Source of the DNA: Vespa crabro
Taxonomy: Eukaryota; Arthropoda; Insecta; Hymenoptera; Vespidae
Reading direction: 5' to 3'
NCBI RefSeq assembly: GCF_910589235.1
Contig: NW_025813667.1
Coordinates: 161,051-225,050 of the forward strand
Length of the DNA: 64,000 nucleotides
The position numbers were made by a program, and so were the translations under genes. Shown in pieces: positions 26,301 to 41,501 of this stretch (position 1 is the stretch's first letter; every line of letters starts with the position of its first letter). Under the pieces are notes generated by a model, which saw only the letters and a list, made by a program, of their open reading frames with translations, did no database searches and was not told where the DNA came from.

Positions 26301-28600
26301 TTCCAATATAAAATAGATGTTTGATCTTATGAAATGCAATGTTCTGAATCGATTGGTAACATTTTTCTAACTGTGGCACAAGTATTATTAAAGATTTCAC
26401 GATTTTATCTTCGCATATACCGAAATTCGCGTATGTCGATTACGTTTTTCGACAATTATCATATGAAAACGCGTATTTAAACATAGTAAAAACGTTATAT
26501 TCTTGTTATATTCTTTATTCTGCATCGATAGAATATAAAATCATTGAAATTGAACGAGATTTCAAGTTTTCGTTTTTCGACGATACGCGTATATGAGCGA
26601 AAAATCGTATATACGATATGAAAGAATGTTAAAAACTTTGATTCCAATATAAAATAGATTTTTGATCTTATGAAATGCAATTTTCTGAATCGATTGGTAA
26701 CATTTTTCTAACTGTGGCACAAGTATTATTAAAGATTTCACGATTTTATCTTCGCATATACCGAAATTCGCGTATGTCGATTACGTTTTTCGACAATTAT
26801 CATATGAAAACGCGTATTTAAACATAGTAAAAAACGTTATATTCTTGTTATATTCTTTATTCTGCATCGATAGAATATAAAATCATTGAAATTGAACGAG
26901 ATTTCAAGTTTTCGTTTTTCGACGATACGCGTATATGAGCGAAAAATCGTATATACGATATGAAAGAATGTTAAAAACTTTGATTCCAATATAAAATAGA
27001 TGTTTGATCTTATGAAATGCAATGTTCTGAATCGATTGGTAACATTTTTCTAACTGTGGCACAAGTATTATTAAAGATTTCACGATTTTATCTTCGCATA
27101 TACCGAAATTCGCGTATGTCGATTAAGTTTTTCGACAATTATCATATGAAAAACGCGTATTTAAACATAGTAAAAACGTTATATTCTTGTTATATTCTTT
27201 ATTCTGCATCGATAGAATATAAAATCATTGAAATTGAACGAGATTTCAAGTTTTCGTTTTTCGACGATACGCGTATATGAGCGAAAAATCGTATATACGA
27301 TATGAAAGAATGCTAAAAAACTTGATTCCAATATAAAATAGATGTTTGATCTTATGAAATGCAATGTTCTGAATCGATTGGTAACATTTTTCTAACTGTG
27401 GCACAAGTATTATTAAAGATTTCACGATTTTATCTTCGCATATACCGAAATTCGCGTATGTCGATTACGTTTTTCGACAATTATCATATGAAAACGCGTA
27501 TTTAAACATAGTAAAAACGTTATATTCTTGTTATATTCTTTATTCTGCATCGATAGAATATAAAATCATTGAAATTGAACGAGATTTCAAGTTTTCGTTT
27601 TTCGACGATACGCGTATATGAGCGAAAAATCGTATATACGATATGAAAGAATGTTAAAAACTTTGATTCCAATATAAAATAGATGTTTGATCTTATGAAA
27701 TGCAATGTTCTGAATCGATTGGTAACATTTTTCTAACTGTGGCACAAGTATTATTAAAGATTTCACGATTTTATCTTCGCATATACCGAAATTCGCGTAT
27801 GTCGATTACGTTTTTCGACAATTATCATATGAAAACGCGTATTTAAACATAGTAAAAACGTTATATTCTTGTTATGTTCTTTATTCTGCATCGATAGAAT
27901 ATAAAATCATTGAAATTGAACGAGATTTCAAGTTTTCGTTTTTCGACGATACGCGTATATGAGCGAAAAATCGTATATACGATATGAAAGAATGTTAAAA
28001 AACTTTGATTCCAATATAAAATAGATGTTTGATCTTATGAAATGCAATGTTCTGAATCGATTGGTAACATTTTTCTAACTGTGGCACAAGTATTATTAAA
28101 GATTTCACGATTTTATCTTCGCATATACCGAAATTCGCGTATGTCGATTACGTTTTTCGACAATTATCATATGAAAACGCGTATTTAAACATAGTAAAAA
28201 CGTTATATTCTTGTTATATTCTTTATTCTGCATCGATAGAATATAAAATCATTGAAATTGAAGGAGATTTCAAGTTTTCGTTTTTAGACGATACGCGTAT
28301 ATGAGCGAAAAATCGTATATACGATATGAAAGAATGTTAAAAACTTTGATTCCAATATAAAATAGATGTTTGATCTTATGAAATGCAATGTTCTGAATCG
28401 ATTGGTAACATTTTTCTAACTGTGGCACAAGTATTATTAAAGATTTCACGATTTTATCTTCGCATATACCGAAATTCGCGTATGTCGATTACGTTTTTCG
28501 ACAATTATCATATGAAAACGCGTATTTAAACATAGTAAAAAACGTTATATTCTTGTTATATTCTTTATTCTGCATCGATAGAATATAAATCATTGAAATT
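20384..28600 (+). repeat. satellite stretch rich in one-base homopolymer indels
   Basis: Twelve one-base insertions lie in A or T runs, near 20484, 20640, 21480, 21665, 21689, 22371, 23530, 24741, 26830, 27150, 28000 and 28545. One deletion lies near 28588. Together they shift the 341-bp register by +11, which matches the spacing of landmark positions 20008 and 28885 (8877 bp, 26 x 341 + 11). Near 27312 an A run is lengthened and the adjacent T run shortened. Outside this stretch such changes are rare. They may be real mutations of one sublineage or residual sequencing errors. Confidence 0.8.
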
Positions 28601-30589
28601 GAAGGAGATTTCAAGTTTTCGTTTTTAGACGATACGCGTATATGAGCGAAAAATCGTATATACGATATGAAAGAATGTTAAAAACTTTGATTCCAATATA
28701 AAATAGATGTTTGATCTTATGAAATGCAATGTTCTGAATCGATTGGTAACATTTTTCTAACTGTGGCACAAGTATTATTAAAGATTTCACGATTTTATCT
28801 TCGCAAATACCGAAATTCGCGTATGTCGATTACGTTTTTCGACAATTATCATATGAAAACGCGTATTTAAACATAGTAAAAACGTTATATTCTTGTTATA
28901 TTCTTTATTCTGCATCGATAGAATATAAAATCATTGAAATTGAACGAGATTTCAAGTTTTCGTTTTTCGACGATACGCGTATATGAGCGAAAAATCGTAT
29001 ATACGATATGAAAGAATGTTAAAAACTTTGATTCCAATATAAAATAGATGTTTGATCTTATGAAATGCAATGTTCTGAATCGATTGGTAACATTTTTCTA
29101 ACTGTGGCACAAGTATTATTAAAGATTTCACGATTTTATCTTCGCATATACCGAAATTCGCGTATGTCGATTACGTTTTTCGACAATTATCATATGAAAA
29201 CGCGTATTTAAACATAGTAAAAGCGTTATATTCTTGTTATATTCTTTATTCTGCATCGATAGAATATAAAATCATTGAAATTGAACGAGATTTCAAGTTT
29301 TCGCTTTTCGACGATACGCGTATATGAGCGAAAAATCGTATATACGATATGAAAGAATGTTAAAAACTTTGATTCCAATATAAAATAGATGTTTGATCTT
29401 ATGAAATGCAATGTTCTGAATCGATTGGTAACATTTTTCTAACTGTGGCACAAGTATTATTAAAGATTTCACGATTTCATCTTCGCATATACCGAAATTC
29501 GCGTATGTCGATTACGTTTTTCGACAATTATCATATGAAAACGCGTATTTAAACATAGTAAAAACGTTATATTCTTGTTATATTCTTTATTCTGCATCGA
29601 TAGAATATAAAATCATTGAAATTGAACGAGATTTCAAGTTTTCGTTTTTCGCCGATACGCGTATATGAGCGAAAAATCGTATATACGATATGAAAGAATG
29701 TTAAAAACTTTGATTCCAATATAAAATAGATGTTTGATCTTATGAAATGCAATGTTCTGAATCGATTGGTAACATTTTTCTAACTGTGGCACAAGTATTA
29801 TTAAAGATTTCACGATTTTATCTTCGCATATACCGAAATTCGCGTATGTCGATTACGTTTTTCGACAATTATCATATGAAAACGCGTATTTAAACATAGT
29901 AAAAACGTTATATTCTTGTTATATTCTTTATTCTGCATCGATAGAATATAAAATCATTGAAATTGAACGAGATTTCAAGTTTTCGTTTTTCGACGATACG
30001 CGTATATGAGCGAAAAATCGTATATACGATATGAAAGAATGTTAAAAACTTTGATTCCAATATAAAATAGATGTTTGATCTTATGAAATGCAATGTTCTG
30101 AATCGATTGGTAACATTTTTCTAACTGTGGCACAAGTATTATTAAAGATTTCACGATTTTATCTTCGCATATACCGAAATTCGCGTATGTCGATTACGTT
30201 TTTCGACAATTATCATATGAAAACGCGTATTTAAACATAGTAAAAACGTTATATTCTTGTTATATTCTTTATTCTGCATCGATAGAATATAAAATCATTG
30301 AAATTGAACGAGATTTCAAGTTTTCGTTTTTCGACGATACGCGTATATGAGCGAAAAATCGTATATACGATATGAAAGATTGTTAAAAACTTTGATTCCA
30401 ATATAAAATAGATGTTTGATCTTATGAAATGCAATGTTCTGAATCGATTGGTAACATTTTTCTAACTGTGGCACAAGTATTATTAAAGATTTCACGATTT
30501 AATCTTCGCATATACCGAAATTCGCGTATGTCGATTACGTTTTTCGACAATTATCATATGAAAACGCGTTTTTAAACATAGTAAAAACG
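25472..30589 (+). repeat. higher-order unit of 15 monomers
   Basis: It begins with a four-variant set: TTAATCTTCG (25383), GCGTTTTTAAAC (about 25450), TCTTTTTATATTC (about 25480) and CGACTGG (25671). The set recurs at 30501-30789 and 34252-34540. Within the unit follow CACAACTATT (26041), GATTTTTG (about 26660), TTATGTTC (27876), two consecutive monomers with GAAGGAG plus TTTTTAGACG (about 28263 and 28604), and GCAAATACC (about 28806). Length is 5118 bp, 15 x 341 plus 3 bases from local indels. Confidence 0.75.
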
Positions 30590-33500
30590 TTATATTCTTT
30601 TTATATTCTTTATTCTGCATCGATAGAATATAAAATCATTGAAATTGAACGAGATTTCAAGTTTTCGTTTTTCGACGATACGCGTATATGAGCGAAAAAT
30701 CGTATATACGATATGAAAGAATGTTAAAAACTTTGATTCCAATATAAAATAGATGTTTGATCTTATGAAATGCAATGTTCTGAATCGACTGGTAACATTT
30801 TTCTAACTGTGGCACAAGTATTATTAAAGATTTCACGATTTTATCTTCGCATATACCGAAATTCGCGTATGTCGATTACGTTTTTCGACAATTATCATAT
30901 GAAAACGCGTATTTAAACATAGTAAAAACGTTATATTCTTGTTATATTCTTTATTCTGCATCGATAGAATATAAAATCATTGAAATTGAACGAGATTTCA
31001 AGTTTTCGTTTTTCGACGATACGCGTATATGAGCGAAAAATCGTATATACGATATGAAAGAATGTTAAAAACTTTGATTCCAATATAAAATAGATATTTG
31101 ATCTTATGAAATGCAATGTTCTGAATCGATTGGTAACATTTTTCTAACTGTGGCACAACTATTATTAAAGATTTCACGATTTTATCTTCGCATATACCGA
31201 AATTCGCGTATGTCGATTACGTTTTTCGACAATTATCATATGAAAACGCGTATTTAAACATAGTAAAAACGTTATATTCTTGTTATATTCTTTATTCTGC
31301 ATCGATAGAATATAAAATCATTGAAATTGAACGAGATTTCAAGTTTTCGTTTTTCGACGATACGCGTATATGAGCGAAAAATCGTATATACGATATGAAA
31401 GAATGTTAAAAACTTTGATTCCAATATAAAATAGATGTTTGATCTTATGAAATGCAATGTTCTGAATCGATTGATAACATTTTTCTAACTGTGGCACAAG
31501 TATTATTAAAGATTTCACGATTTTATCTTCGCATATACCGAAATTCGCGTATGTCGATTACGTTTTTCGACAATTATCATATGAAAACGCGTATTTAAAC
31601 ATAGTAAAAACGTTATATTCTTGTTATATTCTTTATTCTGCATCGATAGAATATAAAATCATTGAAATTGAACGAGATTTCAAGTTTTCGTTTTTCGACG
31701 ATACGCGTATATGAGCGAAAAATCGTATATACGATATGAAAGAATGTTAAAAACTTTGATTCCAATATAAAATAGATTTTTGATCTTATGAAATGCAATT
31801 TTCTGAATCGATTGGTAACATTTTTCTAACTGTGGCACAAGTATTATTAAAGATTTCACGATTTTATCTTCGCATATACCGAAATTCGCGTATGTCGATT
31901 ACGTTTTTCGACAATTATCATATGAAAACGCGTATTTAAACATAGTAAAAACGTTATATTCTTGTTATATTCTTTATTCTGCATCGATAGAATATAAAAT
32001 CATTGAAATTGAACGAGATTTCAAGTTTTCGTTTTTCGACGATACGCGTATATGAGCGAAAAATCGTATATACGATATGAAAGAATGTTAAAAACTTTGA
32101 TTCCAATATAAAATAGATGTTTGATCTTATGAAATGCAATGTTCTGAATCGATTGGTAACATTTTTCTAACTGTGGCACAAGTATTATTAAAGATTTCAC
32201 GATTTTATCTTCGCATATACCGAAATTCGCGTATGTCGATTACGTTTTTCGACAATTATCATATGAAAACGCGTATTTAAACATAGTAAAAACGTTATAT
32301 TCTTGTTATATTCTTTATTCTGCATCGATAGAATATAAAATCATTGAAATTGAACGAGATTTCAAGTTTTCGTTTTTCGACGATACGCGTATATGAGCGA
32401 AAAATCGTATATACGATATGAAAGAATGTTAAAAACTTTGATTCCAATATAAAATAGATGATTGATCTTATGAAATGCAATGTTCTGAATCGATTGGTAA
32501 CATTTTTCTAACTGTGGCACAAGTATTATTAAAGATTTCACGATTTTATCTTCGCATATACCGAAATTCGCGTATGTCGATTACGTTTTTCGACAATTAT
32601 CATATGAAAACGCGTATTTAAACATAGTAAAAACGTTATATTCTTGTTATGTTCTTTATTCTGCATCGATAGAATATAAAATCATTGAAATTGAACGAGA
32701 TTTCAAGTTTTCGTTTTTCGACGATACGCGTATATGAGCGAAAAATCGTATATACGATATGAAAGAATGTTAAAAACTTTGATTCCAATATAAAATAGAT
32801 GTTTGATCTTATGAAATGCAATGTTCTGAATCGATTGGTAACATTTTTCTAACTGTGGCACAAGTATTATTAAAGATTTCACGATTTTATCTTCGCATAT
32901 ACCGAAATTCGCGTATGTCGATTACGTTTTTCGACAATTATCATATGAAAACGCGTATTTAAACATAGTAAAAACGTTATATTCTTGTTATATTCTTTAT
33001 TCTGCATCGATAGAATATAAAATCATTGAAATTGAAGGAGATTTCAAGTTTTCGTTTTTAGACGATACGCGTATATGAGCGAAAAATCGTATATACGATA
33101 TGAAAGAATGTTAAAAACTTTGATTCCAATATAAAATAGATGTTTGATCTTATGAAATGCAATGTTCTGAATCGATTGGTAACATTTTTCTAACTGTGGC
33201 ACAAGTATTATTAAAGATTTCACGATTTTATCTTCGCATATACCGAAATTCGCGTATGTCGATTACGTTTTTCGACAATTATCATATGAAAACGCGTATT
33301 TAAACATAGTAAAAACGTTATATTCTTGTTATATTCTTTATTCTGCATCGATAGAATATAAAATCATTGAAATTGAAGGAGATTTCAAGTTTTCGTTTTT
33401 AGACGATACGCGTATATGAGCGAAAAATCGTATATACGATATGAAAGAATGTTAAAAACTTTGATTCCAATATAAAATAGATGTTTGATCTTATGAAATG

Positions 33501-34340
33501 CAATGTTCTGAATCGATTGGTAACATTTTTCTAACTGTGGCACAAGTATTATTAAAGATTTCACGATTTTATCTTCGCAAATACCGAAATTCGCGTATGT
33601 CGATTACGTTTTTCGACAATTATCATATGAAAACGCGTATTTAAACATAGTAAAAACGTTATATTCTTGTTATATTCTTTATTCTGCATCGATAGAATAT
33701 AAAATCATTGAAATTGAACGAGATTTCAAGTTTTCGTTTTTCGACGATACGCGTATATGAGCGAAAAATCGTATATACGATATGAAAGAATGTTAAAAAC
33801 TTTGATTCCAATATAAAATAGATGTTTGATCTTATGAAATGCAATGTTCTGAATCGATTGGTAACATTTTTCTAACTGTGGCACAAGTATTATTAAAGAT
33901 TTCACGATTTTATCTTCGCATATACCGAAATTCGCGTATGTCGATTACGTTTTTCGACAATTATCATATGAAAACGAGTATTTAAACATAGTAAAAACGT
34001 TATATTCTTGTTATATTCTTTATTCTGCATCGATAGAATATAAAATCATTGAAATTGAACGAGATTTCAAGTTTTCGTTTTTCGACGATACGCGTATATG
34101 AGCGAAAAATCGTATATACGATATGAAAGAATGTTAAAAACTTTGATTCCAATATAAAATAGATGTTTGATCTTATGAAATGCAATGTTCTGAATCGATT
34201 GGTAACATTTTTCTAACTGTGGCACAAGTATTATTAAAGATTTCACGATTTAATCTTCGCATATACCGAAATTCGCGTATGTCGATTACGTTTTTCGACA
34301 ATTATCATATGAAAACGCGTTTTTAAACATAGTAAAAACG
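30590..34340 (+). repeat. related higher-order unit of 11 monomers
   Basis: It repeats the preceding unit's markers in order: the four-variant set at 30501-30789, CACAACTATT at 31159, GATTTTTG near 31777, TTATGTTC at 32651, the GAAGGAG doublet near 33037 and 33378, and GCAAATACC near 33580. Length is 3751 bp, exactly 11 x 341. One monomer is missing between GATTTTTG and TTATGTTC relative to the previous unit, and three more after the GCAAATACC marker. None of the previous unit's homopolymer insertions is present. Confidence 0.75.
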
Positions 34341-35022
34341 TTATATTCTTTTTATATTCTTTATTCTGCATCGATAGAATATAAAATCATTGAAATTGAA
34401 CGAGATTTCAAGTTTTCGTTTTTCGACGATACGCGTATATGAGCGAAAAATCGTATATACGATATGAAAGAATGTTAAAAACTTTGATTCCAATATAAAA
34501 TAGATGTTTGATCTTATGAAATGCAATGTTCTGAATCGACTGGTAACATTTTTCTAACTGTGGCACAAGTATTATTAAAGATTTCACGATTTTATCTTCG
34601 CATATACCGAAATTCGCGTATGTCGATTACGTTTTTCGACAATTATCATATGAAAACGCGTATTTAAACATAGTAAAAACGTTATATTCTTGTTATATTC
34701 TTTATTCTGCATCGATAGAATATAAAATCATTGAAATTGAACGAGATTTCAAGTTTTCGTTTTTCGACGATACGCGTATATGAGCGAAAAATCGTATATA
34801 CGATATGAAAGAATGTTAAAAACTTTGATTCCAATATAAAATAGATGTTTGATCTTATGAAATGCAATGTTCTGAATCGATTGGTAACATTTTTCTAACT
34901 GTGGCACAACTATTATTAAAGATTTCACGATTTTATCTTCGCATATACCGAAATTCGCGTATGTCGATTACGTTTTTCGACAATTATCATATGAAAACGC
35001 GTATTTAAACATAGTAAAAACG
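34341..35022 (+). repeat. third, truncated copy of the four-variant module
   Basis: The four-variant set (34252-34540) and CACAACTATT (34910) match the units at 25472 and 30590 at the expected spacing. The GATTTTTG monomer that should follow near 35528 is the ordinary form, so the shared segment ends before it. The next distinct monomer (35705) instead resembles the block found at 38774, 43207 and 48322. Confidence 0.65.
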
Positions 35023-37068
35023 TTATATTCTTGTTATATTCTTTATTCTGCATCGATAGAATATAAAATCATTGAAATTGAACGAGATTTCAAGTTTTCG
35101 TTTTTCGACGATACGCGTATATGAGCGAAAAATCGTATATACGATATGAAAGAATGTTAAAAACTTTGATTCCAATATAAAATAGATGTTTGATCTTATG
35201 AAATGCAATGTTCTGAATCGATTGGTAACATTTTTCTAACTGTGGCACAAGTATTATTAAAGATTTCACGATTTTATCTTCGCATATACCGAAATTCGCG
35301 TATGTCGATTACGTTTTTCGACAATTATCATATGAAAACGCGTATTTAAACATAGTAAAAACGTTATATTCTTGTTATATTCTTTATTCTGCATCGATAG
35401 AATATAAAATCATTGAAATTGAACGAGATTTCAAGTTTTCGTTTTTCGACGATACGCGTATATGAGCGAAAAATCGTATATACGATATGAAAGAATGTTA
35501 AAAACTTTGATTCCAATATAAAATAGATGTTTGATCTTATGAAATGCAATGTTCTGAATCGATTGGTAACATTTTTCTAACTGTGGCACAAGTATTATTA
35601 AAGATTTCACGATTTTATCTTCGCATATACCGAAATTCGCGTATGTCGATTACGTTTTTCGACAATTATCATATGAAAACGCGTATTTAAACATAGTAAA
35701 AACGTTATATTCTTGTTATATTCTTTATTCTGCATCGATAGAATATAAAATCAATGAGATTGAACGAGATTTCAAGTTTTCGCTTTTCGACGATACGCGT
35801 ATATGAGCGAAAAATCGTATATACGATATGAAAGGATGTTAAAAACTTTGATTCCAATATAAAATAGATGTTTGATCTTATGAAATGCAATGTTCTGAAT
35901 CGATTGGTAACATTTTTCTAACTGTGGCACAAGTATTATTAAAGATTTCACGATTTTATCTTCGCATATACCGAAATTCGCGTATGTCGATTACGTTTTT
36001 CGACAATTATCATATGAAAACGCGTATTTAAACATAGTAAAAACGTTATATTCTTGTTATATTCTTTATTCTGCATCGATAGAATATAAAATCAATGAAA
36101 TTGAACGAGATTTCAAGTTTTCGTTTTTCGACGATACGCGTATATGAGCGAAAAATCGTATATACGATATGAAAGAATGTTAAAAACTTTGATTCCAATA
36201 TAAAATAGATGTTTGATCTTATGAAATGCAATGATCTGAATCGATTGGTAACACTTTTCTAACTGTGGCACAAGTATTATTTAAGATTTCACGATTTTAT
36301 CTTCGCATATACCGAAATTCGCGTATGTCGATTACGTTTTTCGACAATTATCATATGAAAACGCGTATTTAAACATAGTAAAAACGTTATATTCTTGTTA
36401 TATTCTTTATTCTGCATCGATAGAATATAAAATCATTGAAATTGAACGAGATTTCAAGTTTTCGTTTTTCGACGATACGCGTATATGAGCGAAAAATCGT
36501 ATATACGATATGAAAGAATGTTAAAAACTTTGATTCCAATATAAAATAGATGTTTGATCTTATGAAATGCAATGTTCTGAATCGATTGGTAACATTTTTC
36601 TAACTGTGGCACAAGTATTATTAAAGATTTCACGATTTTATCTTCGCATATACCGAAATTCGCGTATGTCGATTACGTTTTTCGACAATTATCATATGAA
36701 AACGCGTATTTAAACATAGTAAAAACGTTATATTCTTGTTATATTCTTTATTCTGCATCGATAGAATATAAAATCATTGAAATTGAACGAGATTTCAAGT
36801 TTTCGTTTTTCGACGATACGCGTATATGAGCGAAAAATCGAATATACGATATGAAAGAATGTTAAAAACTTTGATTCCAATATAAAATAGATGTTTGATC
36901 TTATGAAATGCAATGTTCTGAATCGATTGGTAACATTTTTCTAACTGTGGCACAAGTATTATTAAAGATTTCACGATTTTATCTTCGCATATACCGAAAT
37001 TCGCGTATGTCGATTACGTTTTTCGACAATTATCATATGAAAACGCGTATTTAAACATAGTAAAAACG

Positions 37069-40000
37069 TTATATTCTTGTTATATTCTTTATTCTGCATC
37101 GATAGAATATAAAATCATTGAAATTGAACGAGATTTCAAGTTTTCGTTTTTCGACGATACGCGTATATGAGCGAAAAATCGTATATACGATATGAAAGAA
37201 TGTTAAAAACTTTGATTCCAATATAAAATAGATGTTTGATATTATGAAATGCAATGTTCTGAATCGATTGGTAACATTTTTCTAACTGTGGCACAAGTAT
37301 TATTAAAGGTTTCACGATTTTATCTTCGCATATACCGAAATTCGCGTATGTCGATTACGTTTTTCGACAATTATCATATGAAAACGCGTATTTAAACATA
37401 GTAAAAACGTTATATTCTTGTTATGTTCTTTATTCTGCATCGATAGAATATAAAATCATTGAAATTGAACGAGATTTCAAGTTTTCGTTTTTCGACGATA
37501 CGCGTATATGAGCGAAAAATCGTATATACGATATGAAAGAATGTTAAAAACTTTGATTCCAATATAAAATAGATGTTTGATCTTATGAAATGCAATGTTC
37601 TGAATCGATTGGTAACATTTTTCTAACTGTGGCACAAGTATTATTAAAGATTTCACGATTTTATCTTCGCATATACCGAAATTCGCGTATGTCGATTACG
37701 TTTTTCGACAATTATCATATGAAAACGCGTATTTAAACATAGTAAAAACGTTATATTCTTGTTATATTCTTTATTCTGCATCGATAGAATATAAAATCAT
37801 TGAAATTGAAGGAGATTTCAAGTTTTCGTTTTTAGACGATACGCGTATATGAGCGAAAAATCGTATATACGATATGAAAGAATGTTAAAAACTTTGATTC
37901 CAATATAAAATAGATGTTTGATCTTATGAAATGCAATGTTCTGAATCGATTGGTAACATTTTTCTAACTGTGGCACAAGTATTATTAAAGATTTCACGAT
38001 TTTATCTTAGCATATACCGAAATTCGCGTATGTCGATTACGTTTTTCGACAATTATCATATGAAAACGCGTATTTAAACATAGTAAAAACGTTATATTCT
38101 TGTTATATTCTTTATTCTGCATCGATAGAATATAAAATCATTGAAATTGAACGAGATTTCAAGTTTTCGTTTTTAGACGATACGCGTATATGAGCGAAAA
38201 ATCGTATATACGATATGAAAGAATGTTAAAAACTTTGATTCCAATATAAAATAGATGTTTGATCTTATGAAATGCAATGTTCTGAATCGATTGGTAACAT
38301 TTTTCTAACTGTGGCACAAGTATTATTAAAGATTTCACGATTTTATCTTCTCATATACCGAAATTCGCGTATGTCGATTACGTTTTTCGAAAATTATCAT
38401 ATGAAAACGCGTATTTAAACATAGTAAAAGCGTTATATTCTTGTTATATTCTTTATTCTGCATCGATAGAATATAAAATCATTGAAATTGAACGAGATTT
38501 CAAGTTTTCGCTTTTCGACGATACGCGTATATGAGCGAAAAATCCTATATACGATATGAAAGAATGTTAAAAACTTTGATTCCAATATAAAATAGATATT
38601 TGATCATATGAAATGCAATGTTCTGAATCGATTGGTAACATTTTTCTAACTGTGGCACAAGTATTATTAAAGATTTCACGATTTTATCTTCGCATATACC
38701 GAAATTCGCGTATGTCGATTACGTTTTTCGACAATTATCATATGAAAACGCGTATTTAAACATAGTAAAAACGTTATATTCTTGTTATATTCTTTATTCT
38801 GCATCGATAGAATATAAAATCATTGAAATTGAACGAGATTTCAAGTTTTCGCTTTTCGACGATACGCGTATATGAGCGAAAAATCGTATATACGATATGA
38901 AAGGATGTTAAAAACTTTGATTCCAATATAAAATAGATGTTTGATCTTATGAAATGCAATGTTCTGAATCGATTGGTAACATTTTTCTAACTGTGGCACA
39001 AGTATTATTAAAGATTTCACGATTTTATCTTCGCATATACCGAAATTCGCGTATGTCGATTACGTTTTTCGACAATTATCATATGAAAACGCGTATTTAA
39101 ACATAGTAAAAACGTTATATTCTTGTTATATTCTTTATTCTGCATCGATAGAATATAAAATCATTGAAATTGAACGAGATTTCAAGTTTTCGTTTTTCGA
39201 CGATACGCGTATATGAGCGAAAAATCGTATATACGATATGAAAGAATGTTAAAAACTTTGATTCCAATATAAAATAGATGTTTGATCTTATGAAATGCAA
39301 TGATCTGAATCGATTGGTAACACTTTTCTAACTGTGGCACAAGTATTATTTAAGATTTCACGATTTTATCTTCGCATATACCGAAATTCGCGTATGTCGA
39401 TTACGTTTTTCGACAATTATCATATGAAAACGCGTATTTAAACATAGTAAAAACGTTATATTCTTGTTATATTCTTTATTCTGCATCGATAGAATATAAA
39501 ATCATTGAAATTGAACGAGATTTCAAGTTTTCGTTTTTCGACGATACGCGTATATGAGCGAAAAATCGTATATACGATATGAAAGAATGTTAAAAACTTT
39601 GATTCCAATATAAAATAGATGTTTGATCTTATGAAATGCAATGTTCTGAATCGATTGGTAACATTTTTCTAACTGTGGCACAAGTATTATTAAAGATTTC
39701 ACGATTTTATCTTCGCATATACCGAAATTCGCGTATGTCGATTACGTTTTTCGACAATTATCATATGAATACGCGTATTTAAACATAGTAAAAACGTTAT
39801 ATTCTTGTTATATTCTTTATTCTGCATCGATAGAATATAAAATCATTGAAATTGAACGAGATTTCAAGTTTTCGTTTTTAGACGATACGCGTATATGAGC
39901 GAAAAATCGTATATACGATATGAAAGAATGTTAAAAACTTTGATTCCAATATAAAATAGATGTTTGATCTTATGAAATGCAATGTTCTGAATCGATTGGT

Positions 40001-41501
40001 AACATTTTTCTAACTGTGGCACAAGTATTATTAAAGATTTCACGATTTTATCTTCGCATATACCGAAATTCGCGTATGTCGATTACGTTTTTCGACAATT
40101 ATCATATGAAAACGCGTATTTAAACATAGTAAAAACGTTATATTCTTGTTATATTCTTTATTCTGCATCGATAGAATATAAAATCATTGAAATTGAACGA
40201 GATTTCAAGTTTTCGTTTTTCGACGATACGCGTATATGAGCGAAAAATCGTATATACGATATGAAAGAATGTTAAAAACTTTGATTCCAATATAAAATAG
40301 ATGTTTGATCTTATGAAATGCAATGTTCTGAATCGATTGGTAACATTTTTCTAACTGTGGCACAAGTATTATTAAAGATTTCACGATTTTATCTTCGCAT
40401 ATACCGAAATTCGCGTATGTCGATTACGTTTTTCGACAATTATCATATGAAAACGCGTATTTAAACATAGTAAAAACGTTATATTCTTGTTATATTCTTT
40501 ATTCTGCATCGATAGAATATAAAATCATTGAAATTGAACGAGATTTCAAGTTTTCGTTTTTCGACGATACGCGTATATGAGCGAAAAATCGTATATACGA
40601 TATGAAAGAATGTTAAAAACTTTGATTCCAATATAAAATAGATGTTTGATCTTATGAAATGCAATGATCTGAATCGATTGGTAACACTTTTCTAACTGTG
40701 GCACAAGTATTATTTAAGATTTCACGATTTTATCTTCGCATATACCGAAATTCGCGTATGTCGATTACGTTTTTCGACAATTATCATATGAAAACGCGTA
40801 TTTAAACATAGTAAAAACGTTATATTCTTGTTATATTCTTTATTCTGCATCGATAGAATATAAAATCATTGAAATTGAACGAGATTTCAAGTTTTCGTTT
40901 TTCGACGATACGCGTATATGAGCGAAAAATCGTATATACGATATGAAAGAATGTTAAAAACTTTGATTCCAATATAAAATAGATGTTTGATCTTATGAAA
41001 TGCAATGTTCTGAATCGATTGGTAACATTTTTCTAACTGTGGCACAAGTATTATTAAAGATTTCACGATTTTATCTTCGCATATACCGAAATTCGCGTAT
41101 GTCGATTACGTTTTTCGACAATTATCATATGAAAACGCGTATTTAAACATAGTAAAAACGTTATATTCTTGTTATATTCTTTATTCTGCATCGATAGAAT
41201 ATAAAATCATTGAAATTGAACGAGATTTCAAGTTTTCGTTTTTCGACGATACGCGTATATGAGCGAAAAATCGTATATACGATATGAAAGAATGTTAAAA
41301 ACTTTGATTCCAATATAAAATAGATGTTTGATCTTATGAAATGCAATGTTCTGAATCGATTGGTAACATTTTTCTAACTGTGGCACAAGTATTATTAAAG
41401 ATTTCACGATTTTATCTTCGCATATACCGAAATTCGCGTATGTCGATTACGTTTTTCGACAATTATCATATGAAAACGCGTATTTAAACATAGTAAAAAC
41501 G
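37069..41501 (+). repeat. higher-order unit 1 (13 monomers)
   Basis: The ordered markers are GATATTATG (37241), AAAGGTTTC (about 37308), TTATGTTC (about 37425), GAAGGAG with TTTTTAGACG (about 37811), CTTAGCAT (38009), CTTCTCAT with TCGAAAATT (about 38351 and 38390), AAAAGCG (about 38428) and CGCTTTTC (about 38511). They continue with CCTATATACG (about 38545), GATATTTGATCAT (about 38596), CGCTTTTC with AAGGATG (about 38852 and 38903), the ATGATCTG triple variant (39303) and GAATACGCG (39769). The same series appears 4433 bp (13 x 341) later. A second triple-variant monomer at 40667 is specific to this unit. Confidence 0.88.
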
